DNA of 64,000 nucleotides from Cutibacterium porci (GCF_009696315.1 NZ_VUMG01000002.1:1-64000), one strand, 5' to 3'; positions 49,401-61,699 are shown, counted from the stretch's first letter. Numbers and translations are program-made. The notes: generated by a model not told the origin, from the letters alone.

Positions 49401-50504
49401 GCATTGGTAGACCTTCAGCAGACCGTTGAGGACCTCGACGCATCCTTGGCTTCGATTGAGAATGTTCTCGATCCTGAGGCGAAGAGGGCGGAGATCGCGA
49501 ACCTCGAGAAGCAGGTGGCCGCCCCCAATCTGTGGGACGACCAGGAAAATGCGCAGCGGGTAACCTCTCGGCTGTCGGCCCTGCAGGCAGAAATCGAGCG
49601 CCTGGAGCGGCTGCGCGCGCGGATCGAGGATGTCCACGTACTGTTGGAATTTGCGGCTGCCGACGACGACACAGATTCCCTGGCTGAGGCAACGACCGAG
49701 ACGGTTAAGCTCCGGGAGGAGATTGACGCTCTCGAGGTGAGGACCTTGCTGTCGGGTCAGTATGACGAGCGCGAGGCTGTCGTCACTATTCGTTCCGAGG
49801 CCGGTGGCGTGGACGCCGCTGATTTTGCAGAGATGCTGCTGCGTATGTATTTGCGGTGGGCCGAGCGCCACGGTTACAAGGTTGAAATCCTCGACACGTC
49901 GTATGCCGAGGAAGCAGGCATCAAATCGGCTACGTTTGTCGTCCATGCGCCATTCGCCTACGGCACCCTTTCAGTTGAACAAGGCACTCACCGTTTGGTG
50001 CGGATTAGTCCTTTCGATAATCAGGGACGCCGTCAGACCTCCTTCGCTGGCGTCGAGGTGCTACCCGTCGTTGAAGAGACCGACCACGTCGACATTCCAG
50101 AGTCAGACCTGCGCGTCGACGTCTTCCATGCTTCGGGTCCCGGCGGCCAGGGGGTGAACACTACTGACTCCGCCGTTCGTCTGACCCACCTTCCGACCGG
50201 CATTGTGGTGAGCTGTCAGAACGAGCGCTCGCAGATCCAGAATAAGGCGGCCGCACTGCGTGTTCTGCAGGCCAAACTGCTCGAGAAGGCCCGCGAAGAG
50301 CAGGAAGCCGAGATGAATTCGTTGAAGGCGGAGGGCAACTCATGGGGAGCTCAAATGCGCTCCTATGTGCTGCATCCCTACCAAATGGTGAAGGATCTGC
50401 GTACTAATCATGAAGTCGGCAATACCGACGCCGTCTTCGACGGAGATATTGACGATTTTATTGACGCCGGTATTCGTTGGCGCCGTAAGAACGAGACTGA
50501 CTGA
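49398..50504 (+). CDS. prfB: Peptide chain release factor 2
   Basis: 368 residues. The GGQ motif ([19 protein letters not shown]) and the SPF tripeptide ([14 protein letters not shown]) define RF2, which reads UAA and UGA. GTG 49398 gives normal length; the frame remains open further upstream but without homology. No in-frame TGA is present near codon 25, so the programmed frameshift of E. coli prfB is absent. Heads prfB-ftsE-ftsX-smpB. Confidence 0.95.
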   Translation: MALVDLQQTVEDLDASLASIENVLDPEAKRAEIANLEKQVAAPNLWDDQENAQRVTSRLSALQAEIERLERLRARIEDVHVLLEFAAADDDTDSLAEATTETVKLREEIDALEVRTLLSGQYDEREAVVTIRSEAGGVDAADFAEMLLRMYLRWAERHGYKVEILDTSYAEEAGIKSATFVVHAPFAYGTLSVEQGTHRLVRISPFDNQGRRQTSFAGVEVLPVVEETDHVDIPESDLRVDVFHASGPGGQGVNTTDSAVRLTHLPTGIVVSCQNERSQIQNKAAALRVLQAKLLEKAREEQEAEMNSLKAEGNSWGAQMRSYVLHPYQMVKDLRTNHEVGNTDAVFDGDIDDFIDAGIRWRRKNETD

Positions 50505-50514
50505 CGGGGCAGAC

Positions 50515-51201
50515 GTGATTACCTTCGACAATGTCACGAAGATATATAGCGGGCAGAGCCAGGCGGCTTTGTCTGACGTCAATGTCGACATCAACAAGGG
50601 GGAGTTCGTCTTCCTTGTGGGGCAGTCCGGGTCAGGAAAATCGACGTTCATCCGACTCATTTTGCGCGAGTATCGCCCGTCTCGTGGCACGCTGTATGTC
50701 GCTGGTAAGAACCTTAACCAGTTGAGGTCGTGGAAAGTTCCCGCGCTGCGGCGCCAGATCGGCACGGTATTTCAGGACTTCCGTTTGCTCCCGGGCAAGA
50801 CGGTCTATGAGAACGTCGCCTTCGCGATGCAGGTTATAGGTAAGTCGATGAAGGAGATCCGTAACGTCGTCCCCGAAACCCTTGAACTCGTCGGTTTGGA
50901 GGGCAAGGAAAAGCGGATGCCTGACGAACTGTCTGGTGGCGAGCAGCAGCGTGTTGCGCTAGCTAGGGCTTTTGTGAATCGCCCTAAAATTCTCATCGCT
51001 GATGAGCCTACCGGGAACCTTGATCCCGATACCGCAGTGGGCATCATGAAGGTGCTTGATCGTATCAATCGCACCGGTGCAACCGTCGTCATGGCCACTC
51101 ACGACTCGACGATCGTCGACCAAATGAGGCGACGAGTCATCGAACTCGAGCGCGGACACGTCGTCCGTGACGAGAACGAGGGCGTCTACCGCAATTCCTG
51201 A
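50515..51201 (+). CDS. ftsE: Cell-division ABC ATPase FtsE
   Basis: 228 residues. Walker [10 protein letters not shown], signature LSGGEQQR, Walker [13 protein letters not shown]. With FtsX it regulates peptidoglycan hydrolases at the septum. GTG 50515 is ten bases after prfB and gives the family length. Confidence 0.94.
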   Translation: MITFDNVTKIYSGQSQAALSDVNVDINKGEFVFLVGQSGSGKSTFIRLILREYRPSRGTLYVAGKNLNQLRSWKVPALRRQIGTVFQDFRLLPGKTVYENVAFAMQVIGKSMKEIRNVVPETLELVGLEGKEKRMPDELSGGEQQRVALARAFVNRPKILIADEPTGNLDPDTAVGIMKVLDRINRTGATVVMATHDSTIVDQMRRRVIELERGHVVRDENEGVYRNS

Positions 51202-51227
51202 ATCCCCGATAAAGAACGAGGAAGTAC

Positions 51228-52130
51228 ATGCGTCACACCTTGCGAGAGACGTGGTCTGGGTTACGCCGAAACGCGGCGATGACCCTGGCTGTCATCGTCA
51301 CGATGTGGGTGTCCCTGTCCCTATTCGGGGCGGCCCTGTTGGCAACACAGCAGGTCGACCTGCTCAAGGGTAAGTGGTACGACAAGGTAGAGGTATCGGT
51401 CTTCCTCTGTGTTGATGGCGTTTCTGGGTCCCAATGCTCGGGCGACAAAGCTGCCACCCAAGCCCAGAAAGACGCTATTCGTCAAGCGTTAGAGTCTAAT
51501 CCGCAGGTGTCTCGCGTCTATTACGAGTCTAAACATGAGGCATTCGAGGAATATCAGCGTATCTATGCCGATTCTCCAGTGCGTGATGTCTTGACAGAGG
51601 ACACTATCCAGGATTCGTACCGCGTCAAGCTGGTTGATCCTCAGCAGTACCAGGGAGTTGTGACCGAAGCTCAAAGCCTGCCCGGGGTACAGTCGGTTGT
51701 TGACTTACATAATGTTTTAGACCCGATATTCCTGTGGATGAACGCCCTGAGATGGGTCACTTTTGGAATGTCTGTGCTTTTGCTTGTCGCGGCAGCTTTG
51801 CAAATCGGTAATACGATACGGATGGCGGCCTTCTCCAGACGCCGAGAACTGGGAATCATGAAACTTGTAGGTGCGTCCAATACCTATATCCTCATGCCTT
51901 TCCTTCTTGAATCCCTCATTGCAGGTCTCATTGGTGCGCTCCTTGCCTGTGTCACCTTGGCGTTGGGCGCTGATGTGGTCGTTATGCGCAAGATGGCGCA
52001 CTCGATCACAACGTTGGCTTGGATTGGGTGGCCGCAGGTCTGGACGTCGATTGCATGGATGGTCATTGTTGCAGCTGTGTTGTCTGTGGTGCCTGCGTAC
52101 GTTGCGACACGGAAGTACCTCAGAGTCTGA
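51228..52130 (+). CDS. ftsX: Cell-division membrane protein FtsX
   Basis: 300 residues: four membrane segments with a large extracellular loop after the first (residues 45-170) and the FtsX core (RRRELGIMKLVGASNTYILMPFLLES). ATG 51228 follows GAGGAAG. Partner of FtsE. Confidence 0.94.
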   Translation: MRHTLRETWSGLRRNAAMTLAVIVTMWVSLSLFGAALLATQQVDLLKGKWYDKVEVSVFLCVDGVSGSQCSGDKAATQAQKDAIRQALESNPQVSRVYYESKHEAFEEYQRIYADSPVRDVLTEDTIQDSYRVKLVDPQQYQGVVTEAQSLPGVQSVVDLHNVLDPIFLWMNALRWVTFGMSVLLLVAAALQIGNTIRMAAFSRRRELGIMKLVGASNTYILMPFLLESLIAGLIGALLACVTLALGADVVVMRKMAHSITTLAWIGWPQVWTSIAWMVIVAAVLSVVPAYVATRKYLRV

Positions 52131-52176
52131 TGTCTTTCATATAGGATGAAAAATCCTGTGTCGAAGGAGGTTTGTC

Positions 52177-52659
52177 ATGCCTAGGGAGCAGGGAGTTAAG
52201 GTGGTTGCGCGTAACCGTCGCGCTACCCATGACTACACCATCGGTGACAAATGGGAGGCCGGTCTCGTTTTGCAGGGCACTGAGGTGAAATCCTTGCGCG
52301 CCGGCAAAGCTACGCTCACTGATGCCTTCGCCCAGGTTGATGACCGTGGTGAGGTGTGGATGTACAACCTCCACATTCCCGAGTACGCGTTCGGAACGTG
52401 GCGAAATCACAGTGTGATGCGCAAACGCAAGCTCTTGCTCAATAAGCGTGAGATCGCCAAGCTTTCTCGCGAGGCGGATGGTCCGGGAAAGACGATCATT
52501 CCTTTGCAGCTCTATTTCAAGGACGGCTACGCCAAGGTCGAGATTGCCGTTGGTACCGGTAAGAGGGATTGGGATAAGCGTCAGGCCATACGGGAGCGCG
52601 ATGCCAAGCGTGAAGCTCAGCGGGCTCTTGCAAATCGGGTGCGCAATCGCAAACGTTGA
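52177..52659 (+). CDS. smpB: SsrA-binding protein SmpB
   Basis: 160 residues. RNA-binding OB fold ([33 protein letters not shown]) and a basic C-terminal tail (ANRVRNRKR). It carries tmRNA to stalled ribosomes; the tmRNA gene is 7.3 kb downstream. ATG follows AAGGAGG. Confidence 0.95.
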   Translation: MPREQGVKVVARNRRATHDYTIGDKWEAGLVLQGTEVKSLRAGKATLTDAFAQVDDRGEVWMYNLHIPEYAFGTWRNHSVMRKRKLLLNKREIAKLSREADGPGKTIIPLQLYFKDGYAKVEIAVGTGKRDWDKRQAIRERDAKREAQRALANRVRNRKR

Positions 52660-52725
52660 CCCCTCGTCGACTGCATCGTCGATATAGGTGCGGGGTGGCT
52701 GGCGTTCGTCACATCGTGAGCCAGC

Positions 52726-52764
52726 TTGGGCTCGAGCGCAATCCAGTGTATAAATATGCACATG
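52726..52764 (+). promoter_or_regulatory. argC promoter and ARG-box-like dyad
   Basis: TTGGGC (52726-52731), 17 bases, TATAAA (52749-52754), seven bases, ATG 52762. The dyad TGTATAAATATGCA (52747-52760) covers the -10 and resembles ArgR ARG boxes (TGyATAw half-sites). Confidence 0.55.
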
Positions 52765-53811
52765 AGCGCAAAAGGATTCACTGTTGCCGTCGCCGGGGCG
52801 TCTGGATATGCGGGAGCCGAAGTTGTGCGCTTGCTGTCTGGACACCCGGAGCTCACGACGGGTGACCTTGCCGCTTATAGCCAGGCCGGACTTTCGTTGG
52901 GACACGTCATGCCCCACCTTGCCGGGGCAGCTGGGACACGAATCCTGAGCGAGATCGACGTCGAACGCCTCGCTGCTCATGACGCCGTCGTGCTGGCCCT
53001 ACCGCATGGGGCTTCCGGGCGGATCGCCCGAGGGATAGCGCAGATCAACCCTGACGTTGTCATCGTCGATGCGGGGGCAGACTTTCGGCTGGCGTCGACC
53101 TCTGACTGGCAACGGTGGTATGGCGGCGACCATGCAGGTACCTGGGCCTACGGGCTTCCCGAGCTGCCGCGAGCCGAGGGTGGTTCGCAACGCGATCAGC
53201 TCGTGGGTGCCACCCGTATCGCCGGGCCAGGGTGCAATGCCTCTGCGGTCGCGTTGGGCTTGGCGCCCCTTGTCAATAGTGTCGACACGAGCCAGACGGT
53301 CATTACCCTCATTGTTGGGACGTCCGGGGCTGGAAAATCCAGTCGACTAGATCTCACGTTTTCCCGGATGAGCGGGGGCGCTCACCCGTATTCAGTTGGT
53401 CACGCGCATCGTCATATTCCCGAGATCAGGCAGTCACTTCGCATGGCGGGAGCTGAGGAGCCGCGCCTGAGCATCAGTGCGGTGCTCGTGCCCATGACCA
53501 GAGGAATTCTTGCGGTATGCGCTGCACCGTCGCAAGCCTCCACCGAGGAACTTCGTGGACGGTTGCATGAGGTATATGACGACGAACCACTCATTCACAT
53601 TCCTGACGCCTATCCAGATACTCACGACGTCGTCGGATCCGCCATGACGCACATCAATGCGGTGGGCGATCCCGAAAACGGGCTTGCCACCGTCGTCGTC
53701 GCGCTAGACAACCTCGTCAAGGGGACAGCCGGTGCCGTCATTCAGTGTCTCAATGTGGCCTTCGGCCTCCCCGAGACTGCTGGGCTTCCCCTCGTTGGCC
53801 TCAATCCATAA
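52762..53811 (+). CDS. argC: N-acetyl-gamma-glutamyl-phosphate reductase
   Basis: 349 residues. NADP motif GASGYAGAEVVRLL and the active-site Cys in GPGCNASAVALGL. Third step of arginine synthesis. Two in-frame ATGs (52756, 52762); the second suits the promoter spacing. First gene of argC-J-B-D. Confidence 0.94.
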   Translation: MSAKGFTVAVAGASGYAGAEVVRLLSGHPELTTGDLAAYSQAGLSLGHVMPHLAGAAGTRILSEIDVERLAAHDAVVLALPHGASGRIARGIAQINPDVVIVDAGADFRLASTSDWQRWYGGDHAGTWAYGLPELPRAEGGSQRDQLVGATRIAGPGCNASAVALGLAPLVNSVDTSQTVITLIVGTSGAGKSSRLDLTFSRMSGGAHPYSVGHAHRHIPEIRQSLRMAGAEEPRLSISAVLVPMTRGILAVCAAPSQASTEELRGRLHEVYDDEPLIHIPDAYPDTHDVVGSAMTHINAVGDPENGLATVVVALDNLVKGTAGAVIQCLNVAFGLPETAGLPLVGLNP

Positions 53812-53822
53812 TAGGAGGATTC

Positions 53823-54989
53823 ATGTCCGTCACTTATCCCCTCGGGTTCCGTGCCAGTGGTGTCCAGGCTGGGTTGCGATCGACGTCAGCCCCTGACCTT
53901 GCGTTCATTGTCAATGACGGTCCTGACGACGTCGTTGCTGGGGTATTTACAACAAACCGTGTGTGCGCTGCGCCAGTGCAGTGGTCGCGTCGTGTGATTG
54001 CCGATCACAAGGCCCGAGTTGTCATTGCTAACGCAGCCGTCGCGAATGCCTGTACGGGGATTGATGGTTTCGCTGACTGTCAGTGCGAAGCTGAACATGT
54101 TGCAACGCTCATTGGATGCACACCGCATGACGTAGTTGTTGCCTCAACCGGAGTCATCGGGGTACGGCTCGATATGCCAGCCATCCTGGCAGGAGCGGGC
54201 ATGGCCGATCGTGCTCTGAATAGGGGAGATGATGCCAATACTTCGGCGGCGCGAGCGATCATGACGACCGACACCGTCCCGAAGATGGCGACAATTGATG
54301 CCGGCAATGCGCGATTCGGCGGTATCGCTAAGGGGGCTGGGATGCTGGCTCCGCAGCTGGCGACGATGCTTGTCTTTGTCACCACTGACGCTGTCGTCGA
54401 TCCCAAGGAGTTTCAGAGTGCCCTAGCCAAGGCATGCGACGTCACGTTTAGTAGGGTTGATTCGGATGCGTGTATGTCAACCAATGACACGGTTGTCGCT
54501 ATGGCCTCGGGAGCGTCCGGCGTCAGCTTGACAGGTGACGTACTTGTTGAGGCACTCACTGCGCTATGCGCCAGCTTGGCTCGTCAACTCGTTGCTGACG
54601 CTGAGGGGTCTCACCATGACGTCAAAGTGACTGTCACAGGTGCGACGAGTACCGAGGCTGCTGTGGCGGTGGCCCGTGAGGTGACGCGATCTAATCTCGT
54701 TAAGACGGCTATTTCGGGTAATGACCCTAACTGGGGTCGAATTGTCGCTGCGGTCGGATGCGTTCCAGAGAGTGTAGCTCCCTTTGATCCTGACAAGATT
54801 GATGTGTCTATTAATGGCATCAAGATCTGTCAATCCGGGGCTATTGGCGAAGACCGCAACCGCGTCGATATGAGGCCGCGTGAGGTTCATATTGATATTG
54901 AGTTGCACGCGGGCAACGCAGAAGCCGCAGTATGGACTAATGATCTTACCCACGAATACGTAGAAGAGAACAGCGCATACACATCATGA
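53823..54989 (+). CDS. argJ: Ornithine acetyltransferase / glutamate N-acetyltransferase
   Basis: 388 residues; self-cleaves before the nucleophile Thr181 in PQLATMLVF. Recycles the acetyl group from acetylornithine to glutamate, so argE is not needed. ATG 53823 follows AGGAGG. Overlaps argB by four bases. Confidence 0.95.
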   Translation: MSVTYPLGFRASGVQAGLRSTSAPDLAFIVNDGPDDVVAGVFTTNRVCAAPVQWSRRVIADHKARVVIANAAVANACTGIDGFADCQCEAEHVATLIGCTPHDVVVASTGVIGVRLDMPAILAGAGMADRALNRGDDANTSAARAIMTTDTVPKMATIDAGNARFGGIAKGAGMLAPQLATMLVFVTTDAVVDPKEFQSALAKACDVTFSRVDSDACMSTNDTVVAMASGASGVSLTGDVLVEALTALCASLARQLVADAEGSHHDVKVTVTGATSTEAAVAVAREVTRSNLVKTAISGNDPNWGRIVAAVGCVPESVAPFDPDKIDVSINGIKICQSGAIGEDRNRVDMRPREVHIDIELHAGNAEAAVWTNDLTHEYVEENSAYTS

Positions 54990-55918
54990 CCCTCGTTTAT
55001 GATATCCCCCTTAATGATTCTCAATTCTCGGCTCAGCGGAAGTCCGAGGTCCTCGTAGAGGCACTGCCGTGGATCCGGCGATTCCAAGGGCGCACTGTTG
55101 TCGTGAAATATGGCGGTAATGCGATGGTTGATCCAGGATTACAGCAGGCCTTTGCTGACGACATCGTTTTTATGGCTTCGGTGGGAATCCGCCCCATCGT
55201 TGTTCACGGCGGCGGACCTCAGATCAATGCCATGCTTGCTGAGTCTGCTACCCCCGTCGAGTTCCGCAACGGTTTACGAGTGACGTCTCCAGAGATTATG
55301 GAGGTTGTTCGAATGGTGCTCGTCGGTCAAGTGGGACGTCAGCTTGTGAATCGCATCAATTCCTATGCGCCATTAGCGGCCGGCATGTCGGGTGAAGATT
55401 CTGGACTATTGTCGGCGCGGAGGTCGCGGGTCATTGTTGATGGTGAACAGATAGATATGGGTCTGGTAGGAGATATTGTTGACGTCAACACCGATCTCAT
55501 TAATTCCATGCTTGATCGCGGTCAGATTCCGGTTATTGCACCGGTGAGTCCTGAGGTTGACGAGGCAGGTCATCCGACTGGACAGGTTCTCAACGTTAAC
55601 GCCGATACGGCTGCTACCGCAATTGCACAGGCATTGTGCGCTGAGAAGCTGGTGATGCTGACAAACGTCGCTGGGATTTATGGCACCTGGCCAGATCCTC
55701 ACACCCTCATTTCTGAGATTTCCGCGAGTGATTTGCGCGCGATGATTCCACGTCTAGGAGAAGGCATGCGGCCAAAGGGGCAGGCCTTGCTCGACGCTAT
55801 TGACGGAGGAGTATCGAGTGCCGTGATTGTGGATGGCCGCCTTGAGCATGCTCTTTTGCTGGAGATTTTTACAACCAAAGGTGTTGGAACAATGGCTCGT
55901 CGTGACGACTACGTATAG
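54986..55918 (+). CDS. argB: Acetylglutamate kinase
   Basis: 310 residues, amino-acid kinase fold: VVKYGGNAM, VHGGGPQIN, and LNVNADTAATAIA. Usually the arginine-inhibited step. ATG overlaps the argJ stop (ATGA). Confidence 0.95.
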   Translation: MTLVYDIPLNDSQFSAQRKSEVLVEALPWIRRFQGRTVVVKYGGNAMVDPGLQQAFADDIVFMASVGIRPIVVHGGGPQINAMLAESATPVEFRNGLRVTSPEIMEVVRMVLVGQVGRQLVNRINSYAPLAAGMSGEDSGLLSARRSRVIVDGEQIDMGLVGDIVDVNTDLINSMLDRGQIPVIAPVSPEVDEAGHPTGQVLNVNADTAATAIAQALCAEKLVMLTNVAGIYGTWPDPHTLISEISASDLRAMIPRLGEGMRPKGQALLDAIDGGVSSAVIVDGRLEHALLLEIFTTKGVGTMARRDDYV

Positions 55919-55928
55919 GGGGATGACG

Positions 55929-57125
55929 ATGATTCAACAGTCGACTCCCGGTGATTGGCAAGAACGCTACCATAGCGCTCTCCTGGGCGTATTCGGTAGT
56001 CCCCAATTATGCCTCGACCATGGTTATGGATGCATTGTCGTCGACAGTGACGGTAATGAATACCTTGACCTGCTTGGCGGAATCGCAGTTAACGCGCTGG
56101 GCTATGCCCACCCGGCATGGGTCAAAGCGGTGACACATCAGGCGGAAACGTTGGCTCATGTTTCGAACTTCTTTACCACCAGGCCTCAGCTTGATCTTGC
56201 AGAAAAAATGCTTTCCCTAGCCAAAGCACCAGAGGGATCTGCGGTCTTTTTCTCGAATTCTGGCACGGAGGCCAATGAAGCGGCGATAAAAATATGTTTG
56301 GCGCGTAAGAACGGACGCATTATTGCACTCGACCATGCATTTCATGGCCGCACGCTCGGTGCCCTTGCGCTGACGCACAAGGCTGCTTATCGCCAACCTT
56401 TTGGCCCCTCGGCCATTGATGTCACATTCGTTGCTCCTGACGACCACGGCACGTTGTGCCATGAGTTAGACAAAGGCGATGTTTCGGCGGTATTTGTGGA
56501 GCCTGTTCAAGGTGAAGCTGGCGTCGTCCCGCTTTCGCGTGAATACTTACGCCAGGTACGCGAGCTGACGGTCTGCCACGACGCCCTCATGGTCGTTGAC
56601 GAAGTGCAATGCGGAATGGGGCGCACTGGTCGATGGTTTGCGCACCAAGGTGCTCACATCACTCCCGACGTTATGACGACGGCAAAAGCGTTGGGAGGTG
56701 GCTTTCCTATCGGGGCAACGGTGACGTTCGGTCCACACGTGTCTGGGGTTCTCACGGCAGGGCAGCACGGAACCACCTTTGGGGGCAATGCGCTAGCGTG
56801 CGCTGTTGCGTGTGCAGTCATTTCTACCATCGAATCCGATGACTTACTGGCCCATGTTCGCAAGATCGGCGCCTTGATGTCGACCGCATTGCAGCAATGC
56901 CATCCTAGTATCACGCAGGTACGGGGGAGTGGCGCTCTTCTTGGCATCCAGTTCGACTCAGACATAGCGGGTGATCTCGTTGTTGCTGCTCGCGATGCCG
57001 GATTTATCGTCAACGCCGCTAACCCATCCACGCTGAGGCTGGCCCCGCCCTATGTTCTGACGGAGGCTCAGGCGCAGTCCTTCGTCGATGCTCTTCCTGG
57101 CCTCATCGACAGCGTGAGATCTTGA
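55929..57125 (+). CDS. argD: Acetylornithine aminotransferase
   Basis: 398 residues; class III PLP enzyme. VFFSNSGTEANEAAIK, DEVQCGMGRTG and the cofactor Lys in TAKALGGGFPIGA. ATG 55929 is chosen over 55923 because the GGGGG site is then six bases away. After it, argF, argR and argG of the usual cluster are missing. Confidence 0.94.
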   Translation: MIQQSTPGDWQERYHSALLGVFGSPQLCLDHGYGCIVVDSDGNEYLDLLGGIAVNALGYAHPAWVKAVTHQAETLAHVSNFFTTRPQLDLAEKMLSLAKAPEGSAVFFSNSGTEANEAAIKICLARKNGRIIALDHAFHGRTLGALALTHKAAYRQPFGPSAIDVTFVAPDDHGTLCHELDKGDVSAVFVEPVQGEAGVVPLSREYLRQVRELTVCHDALMVVDEVQCGMGRTGRWFAHQGAHITPDVMTTAKALGGGFPIGATVTFGPHVSGVLTAGQHGTTFGGNALACAVACAVISTIESDDLLAHVRKIGALMSTALQQCHPSITQVRGSGALLGIQFDSDIAGDLVVAARDAGFIVNAANPSTLRLAPPYVLTEAQAQSFVDALPGLIDSVRS

Positions 57126-57231
57126 CGATTCCCACCACTTGATGATTCTTCCCCCGGACAATTCTTCATCGTGGGACACGCGTGAGGTTCAAGGATGGGG
57201 ATAGGTAAGCTGAAAACACGTCCCCGATTGA

Positions 57232-59219
<1,988 letters not shown>

Positions 59220-59305
59220 GACGCTGGTAGCGCGTCTATTGATTGCGCATATGACCACAGTCTCTCTCGAGGCGTGCGGGGTTGGTTCGGCCACCTTGTT
59301 TGTTC

Positions 59306-59950
59306 ATGCTGGAGGATATGAGCAGCTGGCAGACGTGGCGAAACGACTGGCGTGTGAGCGACGTCGAACGCGATCGAGCCGTCGCCATTCTGCGCGATGG
59401 CTATATTGATGGTCGACTCTCGCCCAATGAGTTTGACAATAGGGTGACTCGCGCTCTGGCTGCGGTGACGCGCGCCGACCTAAGCGCCGCTCTGGCTGGG
59501 CTGGTGGTTGCTGGCGGACGGTCTTCCCGTCACGCCACAGGCGAAACATTAGCGGCTGGGCTCATTGGGCTGTCACCGTTCATCCTGGGCCCGCTAGGGC
59601 CAATGTTGGGAGTAGCAATATCGCCGCGGGGGTCATGGACGCGCCGCCAGGTGGCTCACCAGGCCAATTTTCAGCTCGTCGCGTTACTCGTGGGCATGGT
59701 GGTGCTGGGGATCGCCGCGAAGGCGAACCTTATGATCGTAACGCTCCCACTGATCGGTATGGCCTGGTTCGCTGGCACGATCATGCACGCTGCCAAAGCG
59801 TTTGAGGGACATGAATGGACGAACCCGGTTCTTCGGCTGATTCCGTTGAAATTTTTCGATGATGGGAACGTCAACGGTGGGAGTGCTGATGGTGGGAGCT
59901 TTAAGGGTGGGAGGCCGCGCCCGCCCGGTTCGGCAAGTCTGGGTCGATGA
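59306..59950 (+). CDS. DUF1707 (SHOCT-like) membrane protein, copy 2
   Basis: About 214 residues, paralogous to the previous gene: DUF1707 module (RVSDVERDRAVAILRDGYIDGRLSPNEFDNRV), then two or three membrane segments and a Gly/Ser/Asn tail. The start is uncertain (ATG 59306 or 59318); neither has a well-spaced ribosome site. The gene ends just before the ssrA promoter. Confidence 0.7.
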   Translation: MLEDMSSWQTWRNDWRVSDVERDRAVAILRDGYIDGRLSPNEFDNRVTRALAAVTRADLSAALAGLVVAGGRSSRHATGETLAAGLIGLSPFILGPLGPMLGVAISPRGSWTRRQVAHQANFQLVALLVGMVVLGIAAKANLMIVTLPLIGMAWFAGTIMHAAKAFEGHEWTNPVLRLIPLKFFDDGNVNGGSADGGSFKGGRPRPPGSASLGR

Positions 59951-59958
59951 GGTATTAT
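59929..59958 (+). promoter_or_regulatory. Possible ssrA promoter
   Basis: TTCGGC (59929-59934), 18 bases, TATTAT (59953-59958), about 20 bases before the mature tmRNA end, leaving a short 5' leader for RNase P. The -35 is weak. Confidence 0.4.
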
Positions 59959-59978
59959 TGAGTGATACAACTCAACAG

Positions 59979-60348
59979 GGGGATGACTGGTTTCGACTTG
60001 GAATGGTTGTTCCAGGAGAAGCGGGCCGAGGAGCCAGGGTCAACTCGTTAACGATCCTTGGGAACCTATAAGTGCCGAGAACACTCGCACTGACTTCGCT
60101 CTCGCTGCCTGATCAGTGATCGAAGGGTCAGCCCGGATGTAGCCTTCCGTCCGGATTCTGGCCTCGTTTAGAAGGCTTGCTGTGCGGCCGTGGTCACGGA
60201 GGCTGCACGGGACGTTTCCGTGACTGGGCTTGTCTGCACCATGTCGGTGTGAGTGCAGGAGCCGAGCAACAACGACAGCATCGACTGCGCCCGGAGAATG
60301 TCTGGACGGTCTTTCAAGGACGCGGGTTCAATTCCCGCCATCTCCACA
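59979..60348 (+). ncRNA. ssrA: Transfer-messenger RNA (tmRNA)
   Basis: 5' GGGGATG pairs with 3' CATCTCC (60341-60347; one G-U), followed by discriminator A. The T arm is GCGGG-TTCAATT-CCCGC. The tag reading frame begins GCC at 60074 and reads AENTRTDFALAA, ending TGA at 60110-60112. Terminal CCA is not encoded (CAT follows). It frees stalled ribosomes with SmpB. The 3' end is a favoured integration site, and an integrase gene follows. Confidence 0.97.
60325..60348. other. Presumed attL within the ssrA 3' end
   Basis: Tyrosine integrases that target ssrA recombine within its T-arm/acceptor end and leave it intact. The integrase gene begins about 160 bases further on. The matching attR (a repeat of the T-arm and acceptor bases) should lie right of the window; no second copy was noticed inside it. 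Confidence 0.5.
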
Positions 60349-60354
60349 TATAAA

Positions 60355-60387
60355 GAATCCCACCCCTAGTCAGGGTGGGATTCTTGC
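60355..60387 (+). terminator. Terminator directly after ssrA
   Basis: A perfect 13-bp stem AAGAATCCCACCC (60355-60367) / GGGTGGGATTCTT (60375-60387), loop CTAGTCA. If attL is the ssrA end, this terminator is supplied by the element. Confidence 0.85.
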
Positions 60388-60439
60388 GTCTGGCTAGGGG
60401 TTATGGCCACCTCGGCATATGCGCACAGTGTCGCAGAGA

Positions 60440-60512
60440 CGCATACTATGCATCACGCTACAGATGCATGGGGGTTGCGAGGAGATGCATATACATCTAT
60501 CATGCCGGCATG
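60440..60512 (+). promoter_or_regulatory. Integrase promoter with ATGCAT repeats
   Basis: ATGCAT occurs near 60448, 60463 and 60485, the last two as AGATGCAT. The third is half of a near-palindrome AGATGCATATACATCT (one mismatched pair, about 60483-60498). TATCAT (60498-60503) lies six bases before ATG 60510, a leaderless -10. These may be integrase arm sites or a repressor operator. Confidence 0.5.
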
Positions 60513-61685
60513 GCGCGTAGGTCGTGGGGATCAATCAAAGTCCAGCGGTCCGGAATGTTTCAGGCCTCATATAAGGGGCCTGACGGGAAGCGGCACCTGG
60601 CCCCGATGACATTCCGCACCAAGGGGCAGGCGGGCCGGTGGCTCGACCGCGAGGCAGGGCTTATCGCCACCGGCGGGTGGTCGCCGCCGGATCAGCGGAT
60701 GCGTGAGGAGAAGGCCGCCGAGGAGGCCCCCACGGTGGCGGAGGCGTTCGAGGACTGGATGACGGCGCTGAGCGTAGCGGGGCGTCGTGACGGGACCCTG
60801 CGTGCATACCGCTCGCGGTTCAGCCTCACGATCCTGCCCGTTCTGGGCGAGAGTCGTGTCCGCGACGTGAGCCGGTCAGACATTCGACGATGGTGGTCCC
60901 AGCTGTGTGACGGGACGTGCCCTCCCAATCTTGTGGGGGGTGTTGTGCGCCCGCGCACTAATGGCCAGACGAGAACCGCCTACATTGCTCTGCGATCATT
61001 TTGGTCTTGGTGTGTCAGGAACGACTTGTGCGAGGTCTCGCCGGTGGCGATCCCTGAGGCGTCGGTTCATCGCCCCGTGCGTGTCGTAGTGCAGGATCAT
61101 GTCGCAACGCCAGAGCAGGTGCGCGACCTGGCTGCTGCGATGCCGGACAGCCTCGCGGTGACCGTCTGGCTGGCCGCCTGGTGTCAGCTGCGCCAGGGGG
61201 AGGTCCTGGCGCTGAGGCGCGGTGACGTCGACCTAGAGGCTGAGACCATCCATGTTCACGCATCGCTGTTTCGGCCTGTTGGTGGCGGGATTGCTAGCGG
61301 CCCCACCAAGAGTGACGCCGGAGACAGGGTCATTTCTGTGCCGCCGAGAGTGATGTCTATCCTGCGGGATCATCTGGAGCGGTTTACAGGGGAGGACGAT
61401 GATGCTCTCGTGGTGTCAAATCCAGAGGGCGGGTTTGTCCACCCCTCGACATTTGGGCGTATATGGAAGCGAGCCTGGGCTTCGTGCGGCCTGGAGGGGT
61501 TGACGTTCCACGACTTGCGCCATACGGGGCTGACGATTTTTGCTCAGCATGGGGCGACAGTGGCAGAGCTCATGCACCGGGGCGGGCACTCTTCGATTGA
61601 GGTTGCCTTGCGTTACCAGCATGCGACGGCTGAGCGTGATCGTGCGCTGGCGCGGTTGATGGATGGTTCTGTGGCGTCACCGTGA
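60510..61685 (+). CDS. Tyrosine-family integrase of an ssrA-linked element
   Basis: 391 residues. N-terminal arm-binding domain (MARRSWGSIKVQRSGMFQASY, an AP2-like start), SAM-like core-binding domain (about 85-190), and a catalytic domain with Arg in QLRQGEVLAL, HDLRHTG, RGGHSSIE and Tyr in ALRYQHAT. The layout is that of actinophage and integrative-element integrases, unlike XerD. ATG 60510 is chosen because of TATCAT six bases upstream and the MARR start; upstream codons encode nothing family-like. Confidence 0.92.
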   Translation: MARRSWGSIKVQRSGMFQASYKGPDGKRHLAPMTFRTKGQAGRWLDREAGLIATGGWSPPDQRMREEKAAEEAPTVAEAFEDWMTALSVAGRRDGTLRAYRSRFSLTILPVLGESRVRDVSRSDIRRWWSQLCDGTCPPNLVGGVVRPRTNGQTRTAYIALRSFWSWCVRNDLCEVSPVAIPEASVHRPVRVVVQDHVATPEQVRDLAAAMPDSLAVTVWLAAWCQLRQGEVLALRRGDVDLEAETIHVHASLFRPVGGGIASGPTKSDAGDRVISVPPRVMSILRDHLERFTGEDDDALVVSNPEGGFVHPSTFGRIWKRAWASCGLEGLTFHDLRHTGLTIFAQHGATVAELMHRGGHSSIEVALRYQHATAERDRALARLMDGSVASP

Positions 61686-61699
61686 TGTGGTGGCAATGG

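Noticed and set aside
49398-49480. Programmed frameshift in prfB
   Set aside because: The frame is continuous through the position where E. coli has an in-frame TGA.
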